NCBI GenBank assembly: GCA_902364975.1
Contig: CABJFQ010000007.1
Coordinates: forward strand, 1 to 64,000
Length of the DNA stretch: 64,000 nt
Source: Coriobacteriaceae bacterium
Lineage (GTDB): Bacteria > Actinomycetota > Coriobacteriia > Coriobacteriales > Coriobacteriaceae
Reading direction: 5' to 3'
Positions 28,159 through 36,607 of this stretch are shown here, piece after piece (the first letter of the stretch is position 1; each line of letters begins with the position of its first letter). Made by a program: the position numbers and the translations under genes. The notes below the pieces were generated by a model, which was not told the DNA's origin, ran no database searches, and was given only the letters and a program-made list of their open reading frames with translations.

Positions 28159-28195
28159 GCCCCGCCGCGCCACCAAGGCCCGGCGGGGCTTTTTG
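28159..28195 (+). terminator. Terminator after fhs
   Basis: 9-bp stem GCCCCGCCG/CGGCGGGGC with a 13-nt loop and a T5 tail. Confidence 0.85.
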
Positions 28196-28328
28196 TTCCC
28201 AAGGGGACGGAAGAATCATTTTAGGACGGCGGCAATGTTGCGCAACAAGAATGGGGATTTCTCTCGTACGGTGTAGTTGGTAGAACTGCGCGGGTGCATT
28301 GCGGCCGCGATGAGAGACGGGAGATGCG

Positions 28329-30347
28329 ATGTATTGCACCAAGTGCGGAGCTCAGATACCCGATGGCTCCACGTTTTGCACGAGCTGCGGCGCTCGCGTG
28401 GGTGGCGCCGAGGACCAGGCGGAGCCTGTGGCGTTTCCGGTAGGGGATGCGCCAGCGGCCGCTCCTGCGGGGCAGCACGCTCCTCAGGGCGCCTCGGCTC
28501 ATATGGCGGTGCAGCCTCGTTATGAGGAATCTATGACCAAGTCAGCCGAGGTCGCTCAACCGTTTGTTCCGACGCCGCAGCCAAAGAAACCCAAGCACAA
28601 GGGCCGTATCGTCGCTGCCGTTATCGGCGGTGTTGCCGTTGTCGCCATTGTCGCCGCTATCGTGATCGTGCCGCGTATCGGCGCATCTTCCGAGGTAACT
28701 TCGGGTGGCAAGGGCTACGTTGTCTGCGCATGCGAGACTAAAGTGCTGCCCAAGAACAGCAAAGGAAAAAAGCTCAAGAGCTATACCGTCGAGCTGGCGC
28801 CGGTGTCCGGCAAGGGCAAGAGCTACACCATCAAAGTGGATGGCGAGGACGGCTTTGCCATGGAGGACTTTGGCGAGCTGCCCGACCAGAAATACCAGAT
28901 GACCATCACCTCGGGCAAGGGCAAAAAGAAGAGCACGACCACCATGAAGGTCGACTACGCCAAGGAAGGCTCGGACGCCCCCAAGAACGTTGAGCTCACG
29001 CAGTCCAAGAAGGAGGCCAAGGCTTCTGCCAAGGCAGCGGTCAAGACGGCAGATGAGCTGTTCACCGACAAGATTCTCGAGTACCAGAAAAAGTACGGCG
29101 AGGGCGAGGCTGTCGGGTTCGATGAATATGCGTATGGAGCCCAGGGTGTTGCTTACGCCAAGCTCATTGACTTTGATGGCGATGGTCAAGATGAGCTGCT
29201 GATTGAGTATTCCGATGAACCGGTGGACCGTGGGGATAACGCAGCCGCTGCGCATCTTGAGGTCTGGGCGTATAAGAATGGCGAGATTGAGAAGGTCTAC
29301 ACGCCAGAGGTAAACGTATCTCATCAGGAGGCGTGTGTGTCTGTCTGGCTTGATGAATACGAGGGCAAGATTGGTTTTTCACAGTGGTATGACCATGGGA
29401 CAGCAATTAAGCAAAGCGATCTCTCTGGCGAAAGTGGTCCTTCTGCTCACGAATACCAAGTTAAATTCATTGGCTACGATGGAAAGTCATTCAAAGCCAT
29501 GACCGATCTTGTTGCCCCGAATGAAGTCGGTTCTGCCTCTTTGGGCGGTTTTGGTTTCTTGTATGCCGACGAGAGCTCGGTTAACAGCACCATTGGCACG
29601 GTCGCCACGATGCTGGAGCAGCTGAAGTCGAAGGACTCTGACGATGCGCAGGCGAGCTGCGAGGCCGTCTCTGCCACGCAGGATGTCAACTTTACGGCTG
29701 CGGTTGGCGAAGGCCCGCTGAATCCGTCCCCCGATGATACGTGCCAGATTTCGGCTACGTGGACCTATCCTCAGGTAAAGGGCCAGGGCGTGGGTGTCGC
29801 CAAGTTCAACAAAGATATGGTTCAGCTGGTCGCGGATACGCTCGACGCGAGCAAGCAGGCCTCGATGGACGACGAGGACAGTCGCGTGACCATGATGTAC
29901 ACTGCCGAGATCGTCTCGATCGATGGCGATATCGCCTGCGTGCGTACGTTCACCAACAGTTATCAGCCTCCGTATCGATCGGTGCAGAAGATGAGGTCGG
30001 CGTACTACAACCTCAAGACAGGTGAGCAGGTTTCGCTCGAGGACTCGCTTGCGCAGCACGGGCTCTCGTTTGACACGCTCAAGAGTGAGGCAAAGCAGGC
30101 AATTAGAACGGCAAAGCCGGATATAGACTCCGTGTCCGAAGACAACATCGACGACGACGATAACTACACCGAGGATCATTTCTACTACGACGGCAAGGGC
30201 TATATCATCGTCCTCGATACTGGCGAGTTTGACTGCATGGCATGGGATACCCACGACTTGGTTGCGCATGCCTTCGATTCGAGCTATTCCTGCGGTCAGG
30301 ACGTAACGCCCGAGCGGGCTAGGGCCACGTACGTACCCAACGAGTAG
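28329..30347 (+). CDS. Zinc-ribbon single-pass membrane protein
   Basis: 672 aa. The N-terminal zinc ribbon has two CxxC pairs (YCTKCG and FCTSCG, residues 3-22) and is followed by a Pro/Ala-rich cytoplasmic linker. A transmembrane helix runs from about residue 95 to 117 (IVAAVIGGVAVVAIVAAIVIV). The large extracellular part has a Lys-rich region, a first globular segment (about 240-430) and a C-terminal segment resembling the DUF3298/RsiV-PdaC fold (ADTLDAS... YYNLKTGEQVSLEDSL). The function is unknown; such architectures are common in Coriobacteriia and may sense or bind envelope ligands. The start follows GGGAGATGCG. It is a single gene closed by a terminator. Confidence 0.72.
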   Translation: MYCTKCGAQIPDGSTFCTSCGARVGGAEDQAEPVAFPVGDAPAAAPAGQHAPQGASAHMAVQPRYEESMTKSAEVAQPFVPTPQPKKPKHKGRIVAAVIGGVAVVAIVAAIVIVPRIGASSEVTSGGKGYVVCACETKVLPKNSKGKKLKSYTVELAPVSGKGKSYTIKVDGEDGFAMEDFGELPDQKYQMTITSGKGKKKSTTTMKVDYAKEGSDAPKNVELTQSKKEAKASAKAAVKTADELFTDKILEYQKKYGEGEAVGFDEYAYGAQGVAYAKLIDFDGDGQDELLIEYSDEPVDRGDNAAAAHLEVWAYKNGEIEKVYTPEVNVSHQEACVSVWLDEYEGKIGFSQWYDHGTAIKQSDLSGESGPSAHEYQVKFIGYDGKSFKAMTDLVAPNEVGSASLGGFGFLYADESSVNSTIGTVATMLEQLKSKDSDDAQASCEAVSATQDVNFTAAVGEGPLNPSPDDTCQISATWTYPQVKGQGVGVAKFNKDMVQLVADTLDASKQASMDDEDSRVTMMYTAEIVSIDGDIACVRTFTNSYQPPYRSVQKMRSAYYNLKTGEQVSLEDSLAQHGLSFDTLKSEAKQAIRTAKPDIDSVSEDNIDDDDNYTEDHFYYDGKGYIIVLDTGEFDCMAWDTHDLVAHAFDSSYSCGQDVTPERARATYVPNE

Positions 30348-30372
30348 AGTAAAGCCGCAAGAAGCGAATTAC

Positions 30373-30417
30373 AAAGTCCCCCGGTGACGCAAAGCGCAGC
30401 GCTGCCGGGGACTTTTT
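30373..30417 (+). terminator. Terminator after zinc-ribbon membrane protein
   Basis: AAAGTCCCC(CGG) pairs with (CCG)GGGGACTTT, enclosing a GC-rich inner hairpin, with a T5 tail. Confidence 0.8.
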
Positions 30418-30468
30418 GATGCAAATTGGCTCCGAAATAAGCTATCTGGGCCAGTCGCGCCACGAAAA

Positions 30469-30608
30469 GCGCCCATCTACTATGTTTGCCAGGGTTGGAC
30501 CGACCATGGAGCGTTTTTTAACAATGCGGCAAGACGTTTACCTGCGGTTTTGTTAACACAAATATGGCTATGGTTGGCACCCTTGGGTTAAACGTAGTAG
30601 ATGGGCGC
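30469..30608. repeat. Intergenic element with 19-bp inverted ends
   Basis: The 19-bp arms at 30469-30487 and 30590-30608 match at 18 positions (GCGCCCATCTACTAyGTTT). The 102-bp AT-richer centre has no gene and shows secondary inverted similarity around GGGTTGG/CCAACC. It looks like a small non-autonomous palindromic element. The right arm runs into a T-rich stretch. Confidence 0.6.
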
Positions 30609-30639
30609 ATTTTTTGGTGCACAGCCCAAGAAGGGATCG

Positions 30640-30876
30640 TTAGCCGCGCTGGAGGCCGAAGAGTTTGGCGTTGCGCTCGGCGACCATCATGTTGATGTCG
30701 GCGATTTCCATCTCGCCGTCAATGTAGGGCTGGTAGGTGCCATATGGATCGCCTGCTCCCAAGCTGCAACTGCCGCAGTTGTCGCAGCTGCCGTTGCCGC
30801 AGCCCGCGAGTGCCAGCTTAATGGCCTCCTCACGCTCGGCACGCGTTGTGTCTTTGATGAACTTGCTTTTTGCCAT
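30640..30876 (-). CDS. Small Cys-rich conserved-type protein
   Basis: 78-aa soluble protein starting MAKSKFIKD. The centre holds five cysteines in CGNGSCDNCGSCSLG (residues about 26-40), suited to binding a metal or Fe-S cluster. The C-terminal part YIDGEMEIADINMMVAERN is helical. No named family is recognised. ATG at 30876 is preceded by GAGGA. It is divergent from the membrane protein gene at 31015, and an upstream in-frame start at 30948 lacks a ribosome site. Confidence 0.65.
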   Translation of the reverse strand: MAKSKFIKDTTRAEREEAIKLALAGCGNGSCDNCGSCSLGAGDPYGTYQPYIDGEMEIADINMMVAERNAKLFGLQRG

Positions 30877-31014
30877 GACGTATCCTCGATTCGCTTGTGA
30901 CCGTCGGCCGCGCTTGTCTTGTAGATACCGGCGGGCTTTGCCCATCATAGGCTTTTGCGCGGGTAGAATGCATGGATAACTTGATGCTTACGGGCGACGG
31001 AAAGGAATCGTTGC

Positions 31015-31950
31015 ATGGACCAGGATAAGACGACCGTAATGGGTGGCTACGGCTCCCCGCGGACGGGCAATGGCGCCGATGAGACCCGCGTCGTGCCGAA
31101 TCCCGGCTACGCTGCCCCCGATACGACGCAGGCGTCGGCCGATCCCACGCGCGTTGTGAATTACGGGAACGCGGCGCAGGACCCGTATGGCGCCTCGTCG
31201 CAGAGTCCCTACGGAAGCGCGGCGGCAAACCCTTATGATGACTTGCTGCAAAACCCCATTCCGCAACCTCAGCAGACGACATATATGCCGCGCACGGCAC
31301 AGCCGCGCTACGAGTCGCGCGACCGATATGCGCGCGAGCCGTATCGTGAGTATCCCAAGTCTATCCCTCAGTATGGCGAGGACGAGGAGAAGAAGTCTTC
31401 GCGTTCGTCGAGCGTGATCAAAAAAATCCTGATTGTGCTGGCGATCTTCTTTGCCCTGTCGGTTGTGTTTGCCATCGTGTCGGGCATGCTCAACAAGCGG
31501 GGCGCCACGACTGATACCACGGCCGAGCAGACCGAGACGACCCAGTCCGGCGTCGTCGACCTGAGCGATATCCCGGGTCAGTACTGGTCTAACGCCAAGA
31601 AGCTCCTCAAGTCGCGCGGGGCCGATCTTTCGAATGCCGTGATTCTGACCGATGACGGCTCGACGCCTGTTGTCGACGCCAACTGGGTCGTGACGTCTGC
31701 CTACTATAACGACAACGGTAACCTCGAGATTCAGCTCACGCGCAAAGACAGCTTGTCGGGCAATGCGTCCGGCGACCAGGGCACCACGGACAGCTCGAGC
31801 TCCAACACGCTGGAGGACCTGAGCAACAAGGCGCAGGAGTTGGGAGACAAGGCCCAAGAGCTGGGCGATACCGCACAGAACCTGGGCGATATGGCAACGA
31901 ACGCCTGGAATGCCCTGCAAAACGGCATTTCGGGCGCACAGGGAAACTAG
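31015..31950 (+). CDS. Single-pass membrane protein with Pro/Tyr-rich cytoplasmic tail
   Basis: 311 aa. The first 135 residues are disordered and rich in Pro, Tyr, Gln and Ser, with short DETRVV and DPTRVV motifs of the kind recognised by FHA domains after Thr phosphorylation. One transmembrane helix follows (about 140-163, ILIVLAIFFALSVVFAIV). The outside part (about 185-245) looks like a PASTA-like fold (IPGQYWSNAKKLLKSRG). A final heptad-like segment repeats KAQELGD. Function unknown; a link to Ser/Thr kinase signalling or the cell wall is inference from the motifs. ATG 31015 has AAAGGA 6 nt upstream. Confidence 0.7.
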   Translation: MDQDKTTVMGGYGSPRTGNGADETRVVPNPGYAAPDTTQASADPTRVVNYGNAAQDPYGASSQSPYGSAAANPYDDLLQNPIPQPQQTTYMPRTAQPRYESRDRYAREPYREYPKSIPQYGEDEEKKSSRSSSVIKKILIVLAIFFALSVVFAIVSGMLNKRGATTDTTAEQTETTQSGVVDLSDIPGQYWSNAKKLLKSRGADLSNAVILTDDGSTPVVDANWVVTSAYYNDNGNLEIQLTRKDSLSGNASGDQGTTDSSSSNTLEDLSNKAQELGDKAQELGDTAQNLGDMATNAWNALQNGISGAQGN

Positions 31951-31983
31951 CGGTCGAGCGGCTAGAGCCTTAGCAGTGCAAAC

Positions 31984-32052
31984 AAAAACGGGACGCAGGA
32001 TCGCGTGACCAGGCGCGTAGGCGCGTTGGTCGGCGGTCCTGCGTCCCGTTTT
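31984..32052. terminator. Bidirectional terminator between convergent genes
   Basis: A 16-bp perfect stem AAAACGGGACGCAGGA / TCCTGCGTCCCGTTTT encloses an inner GC-rich hairpin. T-rich ends on both strands serve the membrane protein gene and the CDF transporter gene. Confidence 0.85.
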
Positions 32053-32060
32053 GCTGTCGA

Positions 32061-33242
32061 TTACAGCTGCTCGGCCGGACGCTCGGGTGAACTAAAGCCC
32101 GAGTCAAATGTGACGACGCACGAGGCGTCGGGCCGGCGCTCGTGCACGATTCGCGTGACGAGCTCCAGCAGCTCCTCGTCGGATATGTCAAAGCCGTCGG
32201 GACGCACCAGGTCAAACGAAACGAATCCGTCGTGCTCGTGCAGGTCGTGGATGGAGAGCGCGGGATCGATCTGCATGACGCCGCGCTTGACCCAGCCGCG
32301 CAGGTCGTCACCGGTGGTGGCGATGGGGTCGCAGTGCAGCGTGATGTCGATGCCCATCTGATGCTTGATGTCGTGTTCGATGGTGTCCAGGATCTCGTGA
32401 TGTTCAAACGCATCGCCCTCGCCGGGCATTTCCACGTGCGCACTGGCAAACTGACGACCGGGGCCGTAGTCGTGCACCATGAGGTCGTGCGTGCCTAGGA
32501 CCTGCGGATACGACATGATCTTGTCGCGGATTGCATGGACGAGCTTGGGGTCGGGCGCTTGCCCCAGCAACGGGCTGATGGCGTCGCGCACGAGGCCCAT
32601 GCCGCTGATGCAGATGAAGATGCCCACTCCCAGGCCTGCCCAGCCATCGAGGTCAAAGCCGGTCGTCTGCGAAATAAGCGCTGCGGCCAGGACCGAGGCC
32701 GAGGCGATGACGTCGTTTTTGGAATCCTGCGCCGTGGCGATGAGCGTCTCGGAATCGATGCGGTTGCCCAGCGTGCGGTTGAACGCCGCCATCCAAAACT
32801 TGACGAGCATGGACAGGACAAGGGCTGCCATGGAGAGCGTCGAATACGCGGTGGGGGAGGGCTTGATGATCTTGGTGACCGACTCCAGGATCAGATTGAT
32901 GCCGACGGCGCAAACGAGAACGGCGACAAACAAGCCGGCGAGGTACTCGTAGCGGCCGTGGCCATAGGGGTGACCTTCATCGGCCGGGCGGCTGGCAAGG
33001 CGGAATCCGAGCAGGCTCACGATGTTGCTCGAGGCGTCGGAAAGGTTGTTGAAGGCATCGGCGATAAGCGAGACGGAGCCCGCGAGCAGACCAGCTATGC
33101 CCTTGGCCAGGCACAGCGTGATGTTGAGGCCGATGCAGATGAGGCCTGCGGCAAAACCCGCGTTGGTGCGGCAGGAGGTATCGACCGGCTCGCTTTCGCT
33201 GCCGGGAACAAGCGTATGTACCAGCCGATTTACAAATAGCAT
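32061..33242 (-). CDS. Cation diffusion facilitator family transporter
   Basis: 393-aa divalent-metal/proton antiporter of the CDF family (Zn, Co, Fe or Mn export). It has six predicted membrane helices. The metal-site motif ADAFNNLSDASSN and the following HPYGHGRYE are present. Further aspartates lie in helix V (TAQDSKNDVIASA). The cytoplasmic C-terminal dimerisation domain is present with DLMVHDYGPG, and a further about 100 residues extend beyond it. The start is placed at ATG 33242 because GTGAGG lies 8 nt upstream; the frame is open to 33443, but that part does not look coding. The metal cannot be assigned from sequence alone. Confidence 0.88.
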   Translation of the reverse strand: MLFVNRLVHTLVPGSESEPVDTSCRTNAGFAAGLICIGLNITLCLAKGIAGLLAGSVSLIADAFNNLSDASSNIVSLLGFRLASRPADEGHPYGHGRYEYLAGLFVAVLVCAVGINLILESVTKIIKPSPTAYSTLSMAALVLSMLVKFWMAAFNRTLGNRIDSETLIATAQDSKNDVIASASVLAAALISQTTGFDLDGWAGLGVGIFICISGMGLVRDAISPLLGQAPDPKLVHAIRDKIMSYPQVLGTHDLMVHDYGPGRQFASAHVEMPGEGDAFEHHEILDTIEHDIKHQMGIDITLHCDPIATTGDDLRGWVKRGVMQIDPALSIHDLHEHDGFVSFDLVRPDGFDISDEELLELVTRIVHERRPDASCVVTFDSGFSSPERPAEQL

Positions 33243-33501
33243 AACGATCGTCCTCACAATCATGTTTAAGGGGATAGTGTAGCTCGCACAGACGTAACGT
33301 GTACCGATGCTCAGAAAATGCAGCAATGGTCTGCCGGCGCTAACGGACGCGAGGCGGAGGGGGGACCGTCCGCGCGCCTTCGAGTTCACTGCGCCTTCCC
33401 GTTCGACCGAGTGCTCCATTTTGGGCCACATGGGTATGGGCACGCGCCGATTTGCTCGACATACTTAATGTCGACAGCCCTGTGCAAAGGAGGACGTTTC
33501 C

Positions 33502-34839
33502 ATGGACGAGATGTTTGCCATTAAATGCCAAAACTGCGGCGGCCCCATGTATTCGCACCAGGCAAAGCGCAGCTTTGAGTGCGCCTATTGCGAAACGGTT
33601 ATTCCGTGGCAAGCGGACGCCGGGGAGCCCAAGAGCGCCCTGGGTATCCGTCATACGCCGCTGACGGTGGTTGACGGGCTGCTCAAGCTCACGCACGTCT
33701 CGCAGCTCGAGCGCCCAGAGGATCCGGACTGGTATTTCTTCAATTCGCACTGGCGCAATCAGTCGGTTCTGGAGCATCTGCTGTGGGAAGATCGCGGAAC
33801 GGCGCAGGAGTTCCAAGAGGCGACGCATGTGAGCATTCCCTGTCCCTTCTGTGGTGCGTCCTTTGAGGGGTCATCGACCCAGCGCGTGTTTGAGTGCCCG
33901 TCGTGCGGCAACAAGATTGGCGTGGCCGACCTGCTCAAGCCCGGCACGTTTAGTAAGCGCCTGACCATGGGTGTGGGTGCCGAATACGTTCCCGAACAGG
34001 GCATCCCCTGTGAGATATCGCCGCAGCAGGCACGTGCCAACGCACTGCAGCTGGTGCGCCAGTACCCGGAGGCCTTTGCCGGGCACGACGTGGAAGACGC
34101 GATCCAAAACGACATGATGCTCTTCTATTTCCCCATGGCGCTAGCGGACCTGCGCATGATGGCGTCCTTCCCGGGCAAGGGCTTGAGCAAGGAGACCCTG
34201 GTGTACTACGAGGTTCTCGACTGGGCATATCCCAGGGCTAACTACCTGGATGTTCGCCTTATGGGCATTTTGGAGCCGTGGGACTTTGGCAAGGTGGGGC
34301 CGTTCGATCCCGCTATGCAGGAAGGCGACTTCCGCGTCGTTTCCGTCGATGCGTCCACCAAGGACCAGGTGGTCATTGATAAGCTGGCGCTCGATATTGC
34401 CGGCAACGATGCCGAGGCGGTGCTGGGGCTCAATAAAAAGAGCATCCGCGCCTGGGCGCGCAAGGCCCGCAAGCACAAGGACGGCCTGGTGATGGTGCCG
34501 GTCTACTTTGTCGATCGTCCGGCGACGGACAGCCGCGACGGCGAGCAAGTGCGCATCGCCGTGAACGGGCAGACGGGTCGCGCGGCGGCGGTGGTGTTTA
34601 GCGACAAGCGCGAGACGCATGTGGTGGCACCGCTCAATCCCAACGTGATGCTGTCGAGCGAAAGCACCGTGCACGCCACGCCCATCGAGGTCAAATACGT
34701 TAAATCGCCGTTCCTATACCAGATCGTGCGCCGTGGAGGCGGCGAACAGCCGCGGCAGGTGGCAGCCGCAGCCGAGGGTTCCTACCGAGAAGAAAAGCCC
34801 AAACGCCGCGGCCTACTGGGTGCGCTATTTGGGAAGTAG
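33502..34839 (+). CDS. Protein with two zinc ribbons, function unknown
   Basis: 445 aa, soluble. The first zinc ribbon is at residues 9-30 (CQNCGG...CAYCE), the second at about 113-137 (CPFCGA...CPSCGN). A mostly alpha-beta domain of about 270 residues follows, with WDFGKVGPFDPAMQEGDFRV, and a basic C-terminal tail KPKRRGLLGALFGK that could touch the membrane or DNA. No catalytic motif is recognised. AAAGGAGG at 33486 supports ATG 33502. Single gene with its own terminator, at the border of the restriction-modification island. Confidence 0.65.
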   Translation: MDEMFAIKCQNCGGPMYSHQAKRSFECAYCETVIPWQADAGEPKSALGIRHTPLTVVDGLLKLTHVSQLERPEDPDWYFFNSHWRNQSVLEHLLWEDRGTAQEFQEATHVSIPCPFCGASFEGSSTQRVFECPSCGNKIGVADLLKPGTFSKRLTMGVGAEYVPEQGIPCEISPQQARANALQLVRQYPEAFAGHDVEDAIQNDMMLFYFPMALADLRMMASFPGKGLSKETLVYYEVLDWAYPRANYLDVRLMGILEPWDFGKVGPFDPAMQEGDFRVVSVDASTKDQVVIDKLALDIAGNDAEAVLGLNKKSIRAWARKARKHKDGLVMVPVYFVDRPATDSRDGEQVRIAVNGQTGRAAAVVFSDKRETHVVAPLNPNVMLSSESTVHATPIEVKYVKSPFLYQIVRRGGGEQPRQVAAAAEGSYREEKPKRRGLLGALFGK

Positions 34840-34880
34840 GGGAGTGGTGCTGGTTAGCCTTATGACGCGATAGCTAGGGA

Positions 34881-34919
34881 CACGGGGCGGCTCGCAGGAG
34901 TGCGGGCCGCCCCGTTTTT
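34881..34919 (+). terminator. Terminator at left edge of RM island
   Basis: Stem ACGGGGCGG/CCGCCCCGT (34882-34890 with 34907-34915) with a T5 tail. It isolates the following cassette from read-through on the plus strand. Confidence 0.85.
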
Positions 34920-34958
34920 ATGCGGCGAGTCATGGCGTCCGAACTGCCGTAGAGACTT

Positions 34959-34980
34959 AGCTAAATGGCTATTTAGAAGA
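34959..34980 (+). repeat. HsdS inversion site a (plus orientation)
   Basis: AGCTAAATGGCTATTTAGAA plus GA, identical over 22 bp to site c. The core TAAATGGCTATTTA has near-palindromic arms and an asymmetric centre that gives it a direction. It opens the silent specificity cassette and encodes the hinge Leu-Asn-Gly-Tyr-Leu. Confidence 0.85.
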
Positions 34981-35590
34981 ACAGTGCGAAGCGGTTGCCA
35001 ATCGCGAAAAAGGCCTCGCTGTCGAGCTTTCCTCGCTATGCGATTTAGTGAAAGAAAAAGCCGATTACAATGAGGCTAACTTTGATACCTACGTTTCAAC
35101 AGAGTCTCTGCTCCCTGGCAAGAAGGGCAGGCAGGCACCGTCGTCCCTGCCCCAAACCGGAAAAGTTACGGTCTACAAGGACGGGGACATTCTGGTTTCG
35201 AACATTCGCCCATACTTTAAAAAAATCTGGTACGCAGACCGAACTGGAACCTGCTCGGGTGATGTCCTAGTGTTTAGAGCCAAGCAACCGGAGCAGTCCG
35301 GTTACCTCTATTCATGTATGCGCAGCGATGCTTTTTTCGATTACATCATGAAGGGCGCAAAGGGCACAAAGATGCCAAGAGGGGACAAAACGCAGATGCT
35401 CACTTATAAAGTTGCAAGTAATCCAAGTGGAGCAACCGTTGATTTTATTGAATCAGCGCTTAGCCAAGCATCGAGCTCAAGCAAAGAGAAACACCGTCTC
35501 GCCGCTCTTCGTGACGTTCTCCTCCCTAAATTAATGTCAGGAGAAATCGACGTCTCGAAGGTCGACCTCAAGCAGCTAAATAGCCATTTA
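34961..35590 (+). pseudogene. Silent hsdS second-half cassette (TRD2, no start)
   Basis: Open frame of about 210 codons without its own start. It runs from the hinge LNGYLEEQ through a target-recognition domain (YKDGDILVSNIRPYFKKIWY ... MPRGDKTQ) to the conserved HsdS tail LRDVLLPKLMSGEIDVSKVD and LNSHL. A stop codon (TAG) directly precedes it in frame, and a strong terminator lies upstream, so it should not be made as an HsdS now. Site a opens it and site b closes it. No stop follows LNSHL: the frame runs on into the recombinase gene. It is best read as a storage cassette for the second HsdS domain, brought into use by inversion. An internal GTG at 35048 is unlikely to be a real start. Confidence 0.75.
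35577..35590 (-). repeat. HsdS inversion site b (minus orientation)
   Basis: TAAATAGCCATTTA, the reverse complement of the 14-bp core of sites a and c. It lies at the end of the silent cassette and encodes the tail Leu-Asn-Ser-His-Leu in the plus reading. Confidence 0.8.
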
Positions 35591-35650
35591 CTTCACTATG
35601 TGCAACACGCCGTCCACACTGTGGCTATCGTACTCGACGAAAGGAGCAGC

Positions 35651-36607
35651 GTGGAAACCGTTATCAATGCCGTGCTTTCGGAAATGCAGAGCCTTCTTGA
35701 CCCACATCAGCTCAAGCATCTAACTATTACGCTTAGACGGGCACTTGGACCGAAACAGGCGGAGCCAGGACAAGATTTACTTGCGCTCTTTCTCACCGCT
35801 AAAGAGGTCGAGGGATGCTCTCCTAAAACCATTGCATACTATGAGGCAACCTTACGGCATATGAACACAGCGCTTGCTAAACCCTATACCCAGGTTGAGA
35901 GTGACGACTTGCGCCGCTATCTCAATGATTATGAGGTGAATCGCGGTTCTAGTAAGGTCACAATCGATAATATACGCCGTATCATGTCGAGCTTCTTTTC
36001 ATGGCTTGAAGATGAGGATTACATTGTGAAAAGTCCTGTAAGGCGCATTCGTCGCGTCAAAACAGCTCAGGTAACCAAAGAGGTGCTTAGCGATGAGGAA
36101 CTGGAGGTATTGCGAGACGCCTGTGAGTCCAAGCGAGATCTTGCCATCGTTGATCTACTCGCTTCGACGGGCATGCGTATTGGCGAACTTGTGCGACTCG
36201 ACAGGAAGGATGTCAATCTGCACGAGCGCGAATGCCTTGTAATGGGAAAGGGAAATAAGCAGCGCCCCGTTTACTTCGATGCGCGCGCTAAGCTTCATCT
36301 TACGGAATATCTTTCGAGCCGTGCTGACAAGAGTCCTGCATTATTTGTCGCGCTCGATTCCTCAGCTCGACGTATTACGGTGGGGAGCATAGAACTTCGT
36401 TTACGTGACCTAGGCAGAAGCGCCGGTATCAACCGCGTTCATCCGCATAAGTTTCGCCGTACGCTTGCCACTCATGCTATCGACAAGGGAATGCCCATAG
36501 AGCAGGTGCAAAAGCTGTTGGGCCATGCGAAAATAGACACCACCATGCATTACGCCATGGTTAATCAGAACAACGTAAAGGCTTCGCATAGGAAGTATTT
36601 GGAATGA
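35651..36607 (+). CDS. Tyrosine recombinase of the hsdS shufflon
   Basis: 318-aa site-specific recombinase (XerC/XerD-like phage-integrase family). The N-terminal SAM-like domain (EVEGCSPKTIAYYEATLRHM) is followed by the catalytic domain: Arg in TGMRIGEL, Lys in GKGNKQRP, HxxR in HKFRRTLATH, His in LLGHA and nucleophile Tyr in TTMHYAMV. The start is probably GTG 35651, with AAAGGAG 4 nt upstream. The frame is continuous with the silent HsdS cassette before it, which could be misread as a fusion protein. Its stop overlaps the start of the second hsdS. It lies between inverted copies of the site within hsdS genes, so it most likely inverts or exchanges target-recognition domains, as described for recombinases linked to phase-variable type I systems in pneumococci and Bacteroides. 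Confidence 0.88.
   Translation: METVINAVLSEMQSLLDPHQLKHLTITLRRALGPKQAEPGQDLLALFLTAKEVEGCSPKTIAYYEATLRHMNTALAKPYTQVESDDLRRYLNDYEVNRGSSKVTIDNIRRIMSSFFSWLEDEDYIVKSPVRRIRRVKTAQVTKEVLSDEELEVLRDACESKRDLAIVDLLASTGMRIGELVRLDRKDVNLHERECLVMGKGNKQRPVYFDARAKLHLTEYLSSRADKSPALFVALDSSARRITVGSIELRLRDLGRSAGINRVHPHKFRRTLATHAIDKGMPIEQVQKLLGHAKIDTTMHYAMVNQNNVKASHRKYLE

Noticed and set aside
35048..36607. A natural HsdS-recombinase fusion protein starting at GTG 35048
   Set aside because: No ribosome site or promoter at 35048; the homology begins before it, at 34961; and a good ribosome site lies just before GTG 35651. The joint is read as a cassette beside a gene, not a designed fusion.
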